NCBI RefSeq assembly: GCF_000807775.2 | Contig: NZ_CP047385.1 | Location: 2,046,001-2,110,000 of the forward strand | Length of the DNA: 64,000 nucleotides | Source: Pandoraea fibrosis | GTDB lineage: Bacteria; Pseudomonadota; Gammaproteobacteria; Burkholderiales; Burkholderiaceae | Direction of reading: 5' to 3' | In this document: positions 21,582-31,719 of the stretch, in pieces | Position numbering within the stretch: position 1 is the first letter of the stretch | How the letters are laid out: every line of letters starts with the position of its first letter | Translations under genes and position numbers: made by a program | Notes under the pieces: model-generated | Told to the model about the DNA's origin: nothing | What the model saw: only the letters and a program-made list of their open reading frames with translations | Database searches by the model: none

Positions 21582-23225
21582 ATGCCCCAGAAGCCCGTGT
21601 CGCCGCAAGCGTCGCCGTCTGCGACGCCTGCCGTCTCCCCTTCCACCGACTCCGCGGCCTCCGCTGGCGCGGCGAGTTCCGCTCACGAACCCGGTGAACA
21701 ACTCGTCATCGCCCGTAACGATCAGCACCTCCTTGGCTTGCTGCCCGCGATGGGAAACCGTCACGGCCTGATCACCGGCGCTACGGGCACCGGCAAGACC
21801 GTGACGCTGCAAGTGATGGCGCAAGCGTTCTCCGACATCGGCGTGCCCGTGTTTCTCGCCGACGTGAAGGGCGATCTGACCGGCATCACGCAGCCGGGCG
21901 CCGAGACGCCCAAGCTCAAGGAGCGCATCGCCAATCTCGGCTTCGACACGCCCGACTGGCATGGCAGCCCGGCCACGCTCTGGGACGTATTCGGCGAGCA
22001 GGGCCACCCGGTGCGTGCGACCGTCTCCGATCTCGGCCCGTTGCTGCTCTCGCGCCTGCTCGGTCTGAACGAGACGCAGACCGGCGTCCTCAATCTCGTC
22101 TTCAAGATTGCCGACGATAACGGCCTGCTGCTGCTCGACAGCAAGGACCTGCGCGCCATGCTCCAGCATGTGGGCGATAACGCTTCGACCTTTACCACGC
22201 AGTACGGCAACATCTCCGCCGCCTCGGTCGGGGCGATTCAGCGCGGTTTGCTCACCCTGGAGCAACAGGGGGCAGACAAGTTCTTCGGCGAGCCGATGCT
22301 CAATATCGAAGACTTCATGCAGACAGACGCTCAGGGACGCGGCATCGTCAACATTCTCGCGGCCGACAAGCTGCTCGCCGCACCGCGTATCTACGCCACC
22401 TTCCTGCTGTGGTTGCTTGCCGAGCTGTTCGAGCGACTGCCGGAAGTGGGCGATCCCGACAAGCCCAAACTCGTCTTCTTCTTCGACGAAGCGCATTTGC
22501 TGTTCAACGAAGCGCCCAAACCCTTGCTCGAACGCATCGAGCAGATGGTGCGGTTGATTCGTTCGAAGGGCGTGGGCGTGTATTTCGTGACGCAGAACCC
22601 TGTCGACGTGCCCGACACGGTACTCGGCCAGTTGGGCAATCGTGTGCAGCACGCGCTGCGTGCCTATTCGCCGCGTGACCAGAAGGCCGTGAAAGTGGCC
22701 GCGCAGACGATGCGTGCCAACCCGGCGCTCGACATCGAAAAGGTGATCGGCGAGTTGGGCGTGGGCGAGGCGCTGGTGTCGTTGCTTGACGAGAAGGGCC
22801 GGCCGGCCGTGACAGAGCGGGCGTACATTCGCCCGCCGGCTTCGCGCATCGGCCCGATCACGTCGCAGGAGCGCGCCGCGTTGATGGCCACGTCGCTGGT
22901 CGCGGGCGTGTACGAAAACGCCGTCGATCGCGAGTCGGCTTACGAAAAGCTCGTCGGGCGCACGCAGACGCGTCAGCCCGACGCGCCCGCCACGGGGGGC
23001 GGCACAACGGCGCCGGAGGGCGGTGCGGCGTCTGGCGGCGGGTTGCTCGACGCCGTGAAAGATTCGCTCGGCGGTCTGCTGGGCGGGGCCGGCGGCTCGC
23101 GCCGTAAAGACACGGCTGTCGAGGCCATGGTCAAGAGCACGGCGCGCACCATCGGCAGCCAATTGGGCCGGGAGATCGTGCGCGGCGTGCTCGGCAGCAT
23201 TCTTGGCGGCAACAAGCGTCGGTGA
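21582..23225 (+). CDS. YjgR/DUF853-type HerA-like ATPase
   Basis: Cytoplasmic P-loop ATPase related to HerA/FtsK, in the DUF853 (YjgR) family of unknown function. The 547 residues include a 35-residue Ser/Pro/Ala-rich leader, Walker [13 protein letters not shown] at about residue 65, Walker [14 protein letters not shown] at about 300, and the sensor segment [30 protein letters not shown] glycine-rich linker precedes a C-terminal helix ending in basic residues. ATG 21582 follows a GAGG site. Confidence 0.88.
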   Translation: MPQKPVSPQASPSATPAVSPSTDSAASAGAASSAHEPGEQLVIARNDQHLLGLLPAMGNRHGLITGATGTGKTVTLQVMAQAFSDIGVPVFLADVKGDLTGITQPGAETPKLKERIANLGFDTPDWHGSPATLWDVFGEQGHPVRATVSDLGPLLLSRLLGLNETQTGVLNLVFKIADDNGLLLLDSKDLRAMLQHVGDNASTFTTQYGNISAASVGAIQRGLLTLEQQGADKFFGEPMLNIEDFMQTDAQGRGIVNILAADKLLAAPRIYATFLLWLLAELFERLPEVGDPDKPKLVFFFDEAHLLFNEAPKPLLERIEQMVRLIRSKGVGVYFVTQNPVDVPDTVLGQLGNRVQHALRAYSPRDQKAVKVAAQTMRANPALDIEKVIGELGVGEALVSLLDEKGRPAVTERAYIRPPASRIGPITSQERAALMATSLVAGVYENAVDRESAYEKLVGRTQTRQPDAPATGGGTTAPEGGAASGGGLLDAVKDSLGGLLGGAGGSRRKDTAVEAMVKSTARTIGSQLGREIVRGVLGSILGGNKRR

Positions 23226-23343
23226 GCGCGTCCGCCTCGTCTCACGTGAAAGCGCCGGTTCGGCGATTTACCGTCGATGGCGCACGCCGCGCCACGAAGC
23301 CGCTCGCCGGTACCGTCGCTCTGCAAGGATGACCCGCTAGCTC

Positions 23344-24273
23344 ATGTCGCTGAAATCGTCGCTGGATCCGGTGCGTACCGGCGTGGCTCACGACCCGCTG
23401 TGGTTACGTGCTGCGCCGCTGATCTTTCTGTTCCTGTGGTCGGTCGGCTTCACCGTGGCGAAGATCGGTCTGGCGTATGCCGACCCGCTCACCTTCCTCG
23501 CCTTGCGTTACGGACTCGTGCTGGTGCTGTTGGCGCCGCTGGCGGTCATCATGCGTCCGCCACTCCCCAAGACGGCTGCGGCATGGGGACATCTCGTCGT
23601 CATCGGTCTGCTGATTCAGGCGCTGTACTTCAGCATGACGTATCTGGCATTGCGCCTCGGTGTGTCGGCGGGCAGCGTGGCGTTGATCACCTCGCTGCAA
23701 CCGATACTCGTGGCGCTGGCGGTACCGCATCTGGTCGGCGAGCGTGTGAGCGGGCTGAACTGGATGGGTCTCGGGCTGGGGCTGGCCGGGGCGGCGCTTG
23801 TCATTGTGGCGCGCTCGGCGGTGGAGGCGACCTCCACGCTGGGGCTGCTGCTGACGTTCGTCGCGCTCGGCGCGATCACCTGCGGCACGCTCTATGAAAA
23901 GCGTTTCGGCGTGGGTCAGCACCCCGTCACCTCGAATCTCGTGCAATACGCGGTGGGCTTCGCAGTGACGCTGCCGCTCGCAGGGTGGCTCGAGCCGATG
24001 CACGTCGCGTGGACCTGGCAACTCGGTCTGTCGCTCGTCTATCTGGTGATCGGGAATTCGATCGTGGCGATTTCGTTATTGCTGGCGATGATCCGGCGTG
24101 GCGAGGCGTCGCGCGTGTCGGCGTTGTTCTTCCTCGTGCCACCGTCGGCGGCGCTGGCAGCGTGGATCATGGTCGGGGAGCATATGCCGCCACTGGCGTG
24201 GGGCGGGATGGTGTTGGCAGCGATCGGGGTGGCGATGGCCACGCGGCGCAAGGGGAGCAAGGGCCGGTCCTGA
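23344..24273 (+). CDS. EamA/DMT-family drug/metabolite exporter
   Basis: Inner-membrane transporter of 309 residues with ten predicted helices as two EamA repeats (repeat 1 PLIFLFLWSVGFTVAKIGL; repeat 2 FVALGAITCGTLYEKRFG). The conserved helix-4 Pro region LITSLQPILVALAVP and the second copy SALFFLVPPSAALAAWIM are seen. The substrate cannot be read from sequence. It is convergent with upp; a GC hairpin at 24287-24303 between them lacks a T run. Confidence 0.88.
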   Translation: MSLKSSLDPVRTGVAHDPLWLRAAPLIFLFLWSVGFTVAKIGLAYADPLTFLALRYGLVLVLLAPLAVIMRPPLPKTAAAWGHLVVIGLLIQALYFSMTYLALRLGVSAGSVALITSLQPILVALAVPHLVGERVSGLNWMGLGLGLAGAALVIVARSAVEATSTLGLLLTFVALGAITCGTLYEKRFGVGQHPVTSNLVQYAVGFAVTLPLAGWLEPMHVAWTWQLGLSLVYLVIGNSIVAISLLLAMIRRGEASRVSALFFLVPPSAALAAWIMVGEHMPPLAWGGMVLAAIGVAMATRRKGSKGRS

Positions 24274-24327
24274 CGCGAAGGGAGCACCCCGGCGATGCCG
24301 GGGCGCAGTCCCTGCACCTGTGCAACG

Positions 24328-24978
24328 TTAGTTCTTGGTGCCGAACAGGCGGTCGCCGGCGTCGCCCAGACCCGGAATGATGTAGGCGTGATCGTCCAGA
24401 CGTTCATCGAGCGACGCGACATACAGCTTCACGCCAGGGTGGGCGTCATGCAGCACCTTCACACCTTCCGGCGCAGCCACGAGGGCGAGGAACGCGATGT
24501 TCTCTTCGGCCACGCCGCGCTTGCGCAGCACGTCCACGGCGTGCACGGCCGAATAGCCGGTCGCCACCATCGGGTCGCACAGAATGAAGCGGCGGTCGGC
24601 GACATCCGGCAAACGCACCAGATACTCCACCGGACGATGCTGCTCATCGCGATATACACCGATGTGACCGACGCGGGCCGACGGCACCAGATCGAGCAGG
24701 CCGTCGCTCATGCCCACGCCGGCGCGCAGCACCGGCACGATAGCGAGCTTCTTGCCCGCGATGACGGGCGCGTCCATGGCGACCATCGGCGTGTCGATGC
24801 GCTCGGTCGTGAGCGGCAGGTCGCGGGTGATCTCGTAGCCCATGAGCAAGGTGATCTCGCGCAGCAGGCCGCGGAAGGTCCGCGTCGACGTTTCCTTGTC
24901 GCGCATGTGCGAGAGCTTGTGCTGGATCAGCGGGTGATCGCAAATAAAGAGATTCGGGAAGCGGGAGTCTTGTTTCAT
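24328..24978 (-). CDS. upp: Uracil phosphoribosyltransferase
   Basis: Pyrimidine salvage enzyme making UMP from uracil and PRPP. The 216-residue protein begins [23 protein letters not shown]. It has [13 protein letters not shown], the PRPP-loop [13 protein letters not shown] and the uracil site near the C-terminus [19 protein letters not shown] 24978 gives the family length; the in-frame extension of 32 residues upstream has no homology. Confidence 0.95.
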   Translation of the reverse strand: MKQDSRFPNLFICDHPLIQHKLSHMRDKETSTRTFRGLLREITLLMGYEITRDLPLTTERIDTPMVAMDAPVIAGKKLAIVPVLRAGVGMSDGLLDLVPSARVGHIGVYRDEQHRPVEYLVRLPDVADRRFILCDPMVATGYSAVHAVDVLRKRGVAEENIAFLALVAAPEGVKVLHDAHPGVKLYVASLDERLDDHAYIIPGLGDAGDRLFGTKN

Positions 24979-25196
24979 GGCAGCAATCTGAAGCAGGGCC
25001 GGTGTGGCCCGCATGGCCGCGATTTTAGCCGATGCGGCTGCTGCCGGTCCGGGTTTCGATGCCGGTTGCCGCAAATGCCCGGGCCATGAGTGCCGTATGC
25101 CGGACGAAGCGGCGCTCGCGCGATTCCCTTAGAATCGCTGCAAGACGGTCGTATGGCCGCATTTTTCCAATGCTTCACTTGTCTTGAAGGCTGATC

Positions 25197-25976
25197 ATGG
25201 ATCTGGGAATCAAGGGCCGCACCGCACTGGTGTGCGGCGCGAGCAAAGGGCTGGGGCGCGCATGTGCCCAGGCGCTGGCCGAGGCCGGCGCGAATGTCGT
25301 GATCGTCGCGCGCACGGCCGACGCACTCAACGCCACCGCTGACGAGATTCGCGCCGCAACGGGCGTCAACGTCACGGCTATCGCTTGCGACATCACCACG
25401 CCACAAGGGCGCGCTCAGGTGCTCGCGGCGTGCGGCCAGCCCGACATTCTCGTGACCAACGCCGGCGGGCCGCCGCCGGGCGATTTTCGGGATTGGGAGC
25501 GCGACGACTGGATTCGCGCGCTCGACGCCAACATGCTCACCCCGATCGAGCTCATCAAGGCAACGGTAGACGGCATGATCGCGCGCGGCTTTGGACGTAT
25601 CGTGAACATTACGTCGTCGGCCGTGAAGGCGCCCATCGATATTCTCGGGTTGTCCAACGGCGCCCGCTCGGGGCTGACCGGCTTTGTCGCGGGGCTTGCG
25701 CGCACGACGGTCGCTCACAACGTCACCATCAACAATCTGTTGCCGGGGGCTTTCGACACCGATCGCCTCGCCGGCACCATGCAGGCATGGGCGGACAAGA
25801 GCGGCCAGACGCTGGACGAGGCGCGCGCCAAGCGGGCCAACGCGATTCCGGCTCGCCGCTTCGGACAGCCCGACGAGTTCGGCGCCACCTGCGCATTTCT
25901 GTGCAGCGCGCACGCGGGCTACATCACGGGGCAGAATGTGCTGATCGACGGCGGCGCCTATCCGGGCACGTTCTAA
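25197..25976 (+). CDS. SDR-family oxidoreductase
   Basis: Short-chain dehydrogenase/reductase of 259 residues, classical type. The cofactor motif is [12 protein letters not shown] near residue 12, and [10 protein letters not shown] replaces the usual NNAG. The catalytic Ser is in ITSSAVKAP. The normal YxxxK is changed: the aligned segment reads LSNGARSGL, so the catalytic Tyr and Lys are both missing. That suggests non-classical chemistry or a non-enzymatic role, as in the SDR subgroup resembling bacilysin-type or 3-oxoacyl reductase-like proteins. The substrate is unknown. Confidence 0.85.
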   Translation: MDLGIKGRTALVCGASKGLGRACAQALAEAGANVVIVARTADALNATADEIRAATGVNVTAIACDITTPQGRAQVLAACGQPDILVTNAGGPPPGDFRDWERDDWIRALDANMLTPIELIKATVDGMIARGFGRIVNITSSAVKAPIDILGLSNGARSGLTGFVAGLARTTVAHNVTINNLLPGAFDTDRLAGTMQAWADKSGQTLDEARAKRANAIPARRFGQPDEFGATCAFLCSAHAGYITGQNVLIDGGAYPGTF

Positions 25977-25995
25977 CGCTTCAGGGATCGTTTCC

Positions 25996-26409
25996 ATGAC
26001 CGTATCGACAGTACCGAAAGTCCGGATCGCACTCATCGCGCACGACAAGAAGAAGGACGAAATTCTGGCCGTCGCACGTGACTACGTCGACGTGCTGCGC
26101 CAATGCCAATTGGTCGCCACAGGCACCACGGGCGGACGCATCGCCGCCGAACTGGGGCTCGACGTCGAGCGCAAGCTCTCCGGGCCGCATGGCGGTGACC
26201 TGCAGATCGGCGCGCAACTTGCCGAGGGGCGCGTCGACATGGTGCTGTTCCTGCGCGACCCGATGACACCGCAGCCGCATGAGCCGGATATCAACGCGCT
26301 GGTGCGTGCCTGTGACGTGCACAACGTGCCGTGCGCCACGAATAGCGCCACGGCGCGTCTGTTACTCGAGCAGTTGATGGTGCGTCTGGCGGCGCAGCCG
26401 GCAGCGTGA
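25996..26409 (+). CDS. mgsA: Methylglyoxal synthase
   Basis: Converts dihydroxyacetone phosphate to methylglyoxal and phosphate, a glycolytic bypass when phosphate is scarce. The 137 residues include [13 protein letters not shown], the phosphate site [20 protein letters not shown] with the catalytic Asp, and [14 protein letters not shown] with a second essential Asp and His. It lies 19 bp after the SDR gene in the same direction. Confidence 0.95.
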   Translation: MTVSTVPKVRIALIAHDKKKDEILAVARDYVDVLRQCQLVATGTTGGRIAAELGLDVERKLSGPHGGDLQIGAQLAEGRVDMVLFLRDPMTPQPHEPDINALVRACDVHNVPCATNSATARLLLEQLMVRLAAQPAA

Positions 26410-26467
26410 CGCGGACAAACCGCAGACAATCACGACATCACCCGAACGAAAGAGAGAAGGAGCGAGG

Positions 26468-27442
26468 ATGACCAAGGCAATTCGCATCGAACAGAATGGC
26501 GGCCCGGAAGTGATGAAGTACGTGGACGTCGAAGTGGGTGAACCCGGCCCGGGCGAGGCGCGCGTGCGTCACAACGCCGTCGGGTTGAACTATATCGACG
26601 TGTATTTCCGCACCGGTCTGTACCCGCAGCCGCTGCCCGCCGGCCTCGGCATGGAAGCCGCCGGGGTGGTCGAGGCGGTGGGCGAGGGCGTTACGCACGT
26701 CAAGCCGGGCGATCGCGTGGCGTATGCGAGCCGTCCGTGCGGCGCTTACGCGCAGGCGCGCGTGATGCCCGCCGCGCCGCTCGTGCGTGTGCCCGACGCC
26801 ATCAGCGACGATCAGGCCGCCGCGATGATGCTGCAAGGCATGACCGCGCAGTACCTGCTGCGTCGCACGTTCCCGGTCAAGGCAGGGGACACGATCCTTA
26901 TTCATGCCGCGGCCGGTGGCGTGGGCCTCATCGTGTGTCAGTGGGCCAAAGCGCTCGGCGCCACGGTGATCGGCACGGTCGGCTCCGACGAGAAGGCGGC
27001 GCTCGTGCGCCAACACGGCTGCGACCATCCGATCGTCTACACGCGCGAGAACTTCGTCGAGCGCGTGAAAGCGATTACCGGCGACGAAGGCGTGCCGGTC
27101 GTCTACGACTCCATCGGTCAGGACACGTTCATCGGTTCGCTCGATTGCCTGCGTCCGCTGGGCACGATGGTGAATTTCGGTAGCGCATCGGGCCCCGTGA
27201 CGCAGATCAATACGGCGGATCTCGTGTCGCGTGGCTCGCTGTTCTTCACGCGTCCGACGCTGTTCAATTACACGGCCAAGCGCGCCGATCTGGAGGCCAC
27301 GGCGAACGAGCTGTTCGATGTGGTTGCCAGCGGCACCGTCAAGATCGAAGTCAATCAGCGCTACGCACTGGCCGACGTGGCACAGGCACACCGCGATCTC
27401 GAGGCGCGTAAGACCACCGGGTCGACCTTGCTCATGCCCTGA
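26468..27442 (+). CDS. Quinone oxidoreductase (zeta-crystallin-like, NADPH)
   Basis: Zinc-independent medium-chain reductase of 324 residues that reduces quinones with NADPH (Qor family). It has NAVGLNYIDVYFRTGLYP, the signature PAGLGMEAAGVVEAVG, the nucleotide fold HAAAGGVGLIVCQWAK, and VVYDSIGQDTF. No zinc-ligand cysteines are present. A strong intrinsic terminator follows at 27489-27515. The cytoplasmic role is probably redox detoxification. Confidence 0.92.
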   Translation: MTKAIRIEQNGGPEVMKYVDVEVGEPGPGEARVRHNAVGLNYIDVYFRTGLYPQPLPAGLGMEAAGVVEAVGEGVTHVKPGDRVAYASRPCGAYAQARVMPAAPLVRVPDAISDDQAAAMMLQGMTAQYLLRRTFPVKAGDTILIHAAAGGVGLIVCQWAKALGATVIGTVGSDEKAALVRQHGCDHPIVYTRENFVERVKAITGDEGVPVVYDSIGQDTFIGSLDCLRPLGTMVNFGSASGPVTQINTADLVSRGSLFFTRPTLFNYTAKRADLEATANELFDVVASGTVKIEVNQRYALADVAQAHRDLEARKTTGSTLLMP

Positions 27443-27488
27443 CGGGCGGGTGCAGGACAAAACAAGCGGGACTAAAGAAGAAAGAAGA

Positions 27489-27515
27489 AAAGGGATGCCT
27501 CGGCATCCCTTTTTT
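27489..27515 (+). terminator. Intrinsic terminator after the quinone oxidoreductase gene
   Basis: A 9-bp stem (AGGGATGCC with GGCATCCCT, 2-base centre) is followed by six T residues, 47 bp after the stop codon. Confidence 0.85.
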
Positions 27516-27549
27516 CATGACTGACGATGCGGCGAGCGACCGTGCAGGC

Positions 27550-27894
27550 TCAGGCGCGCTGCGTGAAGACATGGGCGCGGGCATCTTCGCGCACGTCCGC
27601 CGGCAGATGCCTGATCAGCCAATGCACGACCATGCCGATCACGATGACATCGTCGAGCAGGCCGAAGACCGGCACGAAATCCGGAATCAGATCGAACGGG
27701 CAGAGCAGGTACACCACGAGCAACGCCATGGCGGGCAATAGCCAGCGCGGGCGGCGCGGATCGCGTGCCGCGTGCCACAAGACACGGAAATCGTGACGGG
27801 CGATTTGCCACAGACGGAGAAAACGCTTCACTTGCAGGCTCCTGATACCGGTATGCTCGAGGGTGTGGCGAGCATTTTCATTCAACCGACGCAA
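27550..27894 (-). CDS. DUF1232 (YkvA-like) small membrane protein
   Basis: Protein of 114 residues with one strong hydrophobic segment (WLLPAMALLVVYLLCPFDLIPD). It contains the DUF1232 signature CPFDLIPDFVPVFGLLDDVIVI followed by a second partly hydrophobic helix, as in YkvA-type proteins. The function is unknown in the family. It is convergent with the quinone oxidoreductase gene. The start may be ATG 27894 or an internal codon, since the first 20 residues are poorly conserved in character. Confidence 0.8.
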   Translation of the reverse strand: MRRLNENARHTLEHTGIRSLQVKRFLRLWQIARHDFRVLWHAARDPRRPRWLLPAMALLVVYLLCPFDLIPDFVPVFGLLDDVIVIGMVVHWLIRHLPADVREDARAHVFTQRA

Positions 27895-28190
27895 ACGTCG
27901 CTCAATATTTGATGAATATCGCGCAACGTGTTCTGATTATACGCATCGTTGTCTTGGCGTGCCGGATGAGGGCGCATACGCGCGATGCGTGATAATTAGC
28001 TTCGACAGTGTCAGGGCCAGACGGTTTCATCGCATGTCTCGCCCGACGGATTTCAACCCATGGCGTCCTGAGAGGCGCTGCGGTCCGTCGGCTTTCTCGG
28101 TTGCGGCAGGATCGGGGCGGCGGGATAATTTGCGAGCCGCCGTGGTCAATCCATTTTTCCCCCCTTCGCGGACGCCTTCCCAACGCCATC

Positions 28191-29684
28191 ATGACCGACG
28201 CTCAAGATCCGAAATCGCCGCAACAGCCGAACAAGCCCGAGTCCGATACGAGTAAGAGCGCGACCCCACCTCAGACACCTGCGGCAAGCGATGCCGGCGC
28301 AACGTCTGCCGCGTCCTCCTCATCCGCCTCGCCCTCGCAGGGGCCATCCGAATACGTAGCGCCCGCAACGCCGGCAACGCCGCATCAGACGGGCAAGCCT
28401 GTTGCCGGTACGGCCGAAGGGTCGGGCAGCATGCCGCCGAACCCCGACACGCTAACGCGCCCGGCCCATGCGACCGAGGCCGCCGCGCCCAGCGACGTAC
28501 ACGGGCAGACGCCGCAGCCAGCACACGCCGCGAAACCGGCAACGCCTGCGCCGCAGGCCGTGGCCGCACAGGTGGCCTCCGACAGCAACCCCATCGCCAC
28601 GCCTGCCCCCAAGTCGACCGAGGACGTCAAGGCGGCCGGTGTGGGCAGCGCAGGCGGCAACCTCGGTGAGGCGGGCGGCGCGGCGGTGTCTGGCAGTGCT
28701 ACGCCGGCAGGTGCCGGTGGCGCGGGGGGCGGCGAACCGCCGCATCAACCGACGTTCACCCCTGGCGCGGCACGGCCGGGCAGCCCATCGTCGATGGGGG
28801 GGCAGCCGTCGTATCTGCAAGCGGGCGATTCGCCCTGGTCCGTGCTGCGCCGGATCATGTCGGCGCGATTCCGTGCGTGGTACGACCGCGCGGGACAGCG
28901 CATCACGCAACGCACACTGAAGATCGGCATTTCGGCGCGCATCTTCCATCCGGAGCCGGGATCGAAGGGGCTGCGCAGCAAGACGCTGCAATATCTCGAA
29001 GAGTCGATCGCGCACTGGGTGATGTCGCGCGACGTGCTGGTCTTCATGATTCCGACGGTCGACACGCAGGGGCAACTGCACCCGAGCCATATTCGTCTGC
29101 ACGATTACGCGAAGCATCTCGATGGACTGGTGTTGCAAGGCGGGGCAGACGTTGCGCCGCTGACCTATTCGGAAGTGGCAACGCGTCACGAATGGCAGGG
29201 CGACCGTATGCGCGACATGTACGAACTCGAGTTGCTGCATGAGTTCGTGGAGCAGGGCAAGCCGATTCTGGGCGTTTGCCGGGGGTGTCAGCTAATCAAT
29301 GTGGCGTTCGGCGGCACGCTGCACCAGGATATCGCGACCGATCTGCCCGAGGCGATTCCTCACGTCACCGAGACATACGAACATAACCGTCACACGCTGA
29401 CGTTTCCGGAGGGGTCGTCGCTTGCCCAGATGCTGGGACCCGTTGACGTACCGATCGTCAATTCCATTCACCACCAGTCGGTCAAGACGCTGGGGCGCGA
29501 CCTGAGCGTGGAGGCGATGTGTGCGGAAGACGGCGTGGTCGAGGCCATTCGCTATCGCAAGGCGCCCTTCGTGATGGGGCTGCAATGGCACCCGGAATTT
29601 CACCGTGCGGGTGGGCCGGAGTTTCTCGATTGCACGCCGGTGCTCGACAACTTCCTGCGCGCCGCCAGAGAGACGCGCTTCTGA
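28191..29684 (+). CDS. Peptidase C26 / gamma-glutamyl-gamma-aminobutyrate hydrolase-like, with long disordered N-terminus
   Basis: Class-I glutamine amidotransferase-like hydrolase (PuuD family) that may cleave gamma-glutamyl amides such as gamma-Glu-GABA. The catalytic part begins near residue 243 (KIGISARIFHPEPG). It has the nucleophile Cys at about residue 363 in GVCRGCQLINVAFGG and the His/Glu pair near 467 in GLQWHPEF. Residues 1-205 are almost only Pro, Ala, Gly, Ser and Thr, more than doubling the usual 250-residue length. I start at ATG 28191 (MTDAQDPKSPQQ); the open frame runs 61 codons further but without coding character. No puu genes lie nearby. Confidence 0.87.
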   Translation: MTDAQDPKSPQQPNKPESDTSKSATPPQTPAASDAGATSAASSSSASPSQGPSEYVAPATPATPHQTGKPVAGTAEGSGSMPPNPDTLTRPAHATEAAAPSDVHGQTPQPAHAAKPATPAPQAVAAQVASDSNPIATPAPKSTEDVKAAGVGSAGGNLGEAGGAAVSGSATPAGAGGAGGGEPPHQPTFTPGAARPGSPSSMGGQPSYLQAGDSPWSVLRRIMSARFRAWYDRAGQRITQRTLKIGISARIFHPEPGSKGLRSKTLQYLEESIAHWVMSRDVLVFMIPTVDTQGQLHPSHIRLHDYAKHLDGLVLQGGADVAPLTYSEVATRHEWQGDRMRDMYELELLHEFVEQGKPILGVCRGCQLINVAFGGTLHQDIATDLPEAIPHVTETYEHNRHTLTFPEGSSLAQMLGPVDVPIVNSIHHQSVKTLGRDLSVEAMCAEDGVVEAIRYRKAPFVMGLQWHPEFHRAGGPEFLDCTPVLDNFLRAARETRF

Positions 29685-29740
29685 TTGGTAGGTATCGGCC
29701 GCAACGTCTCGAACTGATAGCGAGCGACGGACAGGGCAAT

Positions 29741-29771
29741 AAAAAAGGGCAGCCGCGAGGCTGCCCTTTTT
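29741..29771. terminator. Bidirectional intrinsic terminator between convergent C26 and porin genes
   Basis: GGGCAGCC-GCGA-GGCTGCCC is an 8-bp stem flanked by six A on the left and five T on the right. It can therefore stop transcription from both the rightward hydrolase gene and the leftward porin gene. Confidence 0.88.
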
Positions 29772-29817
29772 ACGTCAGGCGTTCCGGAAAACTGCCCCGG
29801 AACTCACGCCGCTTCGA

Positions 29818-30984
29818 TTAGAAGCGGTGACGGATACCCGTGCCCACAACGGTTTGCGAGCTGGTCGACGACATACCGCCGGCAGCGCCGACACCGGCTT
29901 GGAGGCCCGTGCCTTCGTTGTCGGAGATGTGCTGGTACGAACCCGTCAGGTACACATCGGTGCGCTTCGACAGACGGTAGTCAGCTTGCAGCGTAACGGT
30001 GTGGAACTTCGGCTTCTGGTCCGTCGAATCTTGCTTGGCCATCGTGTACGTGTACGCGGCCGACAGCGAGACTGCCGGGGTCAGCATGTAGCGACCGTTG
30101 ATTTCGAAGTTGTCGAACTTCAGGCCGTCGTTGTTGAACGACACAGCGGTGCTGTTGTAGTTCAGACCTGCCAGACCTTGCAGTTGCGTGTGGGTGTACA
30201 CCAGGCCAACCGTTGCCGGGCCAAAGGCGTAGTTACCACCGATACCCCAGACGCGTTGCTTCGATGCGTTGAACACCGAGTCACCGCCGTTCGACGTGTC
30301 GACAGCGCCCGTGCCGTTGTTGTTACCCGGGTTGCCTTGGCGTTCCAGGTAAGCAGCAGCCACCGTCAGCGGGCCGTTTGCGTAGTTCACACCGGCGCTG
30401 AATGCACGGTTGTTGGCGAAGTCACCCGCCTTGTTCGAGAAGCCATACAGGCCGCCGAAGGTCAGGCCGTTGTAGTTGGCGCTCGAGTACTTGACCGAGT
30501 TGTTCACACGGAACGAGTTGTTCGTGTTGTCGTTATCGTACGGATGCGAAGCGATCGTGCCGCCGAACGACGAACCGTTCAGGGTCAGCGGAGCCAGGTA
30601 GTCAACCAGCGAGTCGTACTGACGGCCGATCGTCACAGCGCCGAACTTGTCGTTCTGCAGGCCAACGAAGGCTTGACGACCGAACATGCGGCCGTTTTGG
30701 CCCGACTGACCGTTGTTGATCGAGAAACCGTTTTCCAGCACGAAGATGGCCTTGTTACCGCCACCCAGATCTTCCGAGCCCTTCAGGCCCCAACGGCTGC
30801 CGTTGATCAGGCCGCTCGTTGCGCGGAAGTTCTTCGAGCCCGAAGCACCTGCCGTGGTGGTGGAGTTGCTCGTGTAAGCAACGCCAGCATCGATCAAGCC
30901 GTACAGCGTGACGCTGCTTTGTGCATGCGCGGCCGTTGCCGAGAACGCGCCGACGACGGCTGCGGCAAGAAGAGTTTTTTTCAT
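29818..30984 (-). CDS. General porin (Gram-negative porin, OmpC/Omp32-like)
   Basis: Outer-membrane 16-strand beta-barrel porin of 388 residues for passive uptake of small hydrophilic solutes. A Sec signal peptide covers residues 1-21 (MKKTLLAAAVVGAFSATAAHA). The mature start QSSVTLYGLIDAGVAYTSN is typical of Burkholderiales porins, as are the GSRWGLKGSEDLGGGNKAIF segment and the C-terminal phenylalanine (GTGIRHRF) needed for BAM recognition. A GGAG ribosome site precedes ATG 30984. It is likely one of several paralogues; another lies at 54161-55234. Confidence 0.95.
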   Translation of the reverse strand: MKKTLLAAAVVGAFSATAAHAQSSVTLYGLIDAGVAYTSNSTTTAGASGSKNFRATSGLINGSRWGLKGSEDLGGGNKAIFVLENGFSINNGQSGQNGRMFGRQAFVGLQNDKFGAVTIGRQYDSLVDYLAPLTLNGSSFGGTIASHPYDNDNTNNSFRVNNSVKYSSANYNGLTFGGLYGFSNKAGDFANNRAFSAGVNYANGPLTVAAAYLERQGNPGNNNGTGAVDTSNGGDSVFNASKQRVWGIGGNYAFGPATVGLVYTHTQLQGLAGLNYNSTAVSFNNDGLKFDNFEINGRYMLTPAVSLSAAYTYTMAKQDSTDQKPKFHTVTLQADYRLSKRTDVYLTGSYQHISDNEGTGLQAGVGAAGGMSSTSSQTVVGTGIRHRF

Positions 30985-31719
30985 GGTTTAAGCTCCAGTA
31001 ACGTGACACGAATCGCAGAATTCGCGTGAAAACAGAACGCGGCGAAACAGAACATGTCGAGGTGACGGTTTGTCATTCGCGGACCCGATCAGGTATCGGC
31101 ACTGTTCTGCTGACAGGGGGCAGTGTATGAGTGACCGTTACTCGCGCCTATTTCAGAATCCGCAAGAATCTATTTCAGATACGAAAAGAATCCATCGCAT
31201 GCGCCGCAAAGCTTTGTGCAGTAAGGGATTGGCTTGATTAAGCCTAGGCGAGAAATAGCGATGCAAGCGACGTGTGTTGCGCTCGGGACACAGTGCGCAG
31301 CGCATGCAACCGCGTGTGTGAAGCGTTGTCTGCAGGGGATTTGCGCGCGACAAGCACAAATGGATTTGGTTCCGGTGATGCGAAAACATGTCACAGTTGC
31401 TGCACGCGCAAGTGACGCATCGAACGATATTGCATCGTCGATGACGAGTGCAGTTCGATACGACTCGCTTCTCGGCGCGTTGCCACGCGAGACGTCTATA
31501 TAGAGAGGTATCGGTGCGGGTGTCAGCTTGCCGCCATGCTCACGTCATCCAGCGATTTGCCATGCGCGTGATGAGGGAAATCCGATATGTTGGCAAGCGC
31601 GAGATTCCGAGGGGCTCGAAAAATCGCTTTATTTACGGGGTTTTACGGACTATTGCGAGTCGCCGAATAATGCATTGCGTCGAATGATGACAATGATTTC
31701 GGGAGCCAGACCTATACTA

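Noticed and set aside
31234..31503. Small protein gene in the porin-activator gap
   Set aside because: There is no Shine-Dalgarno sequence, domain or coding bias; codon use does not differ between frames.
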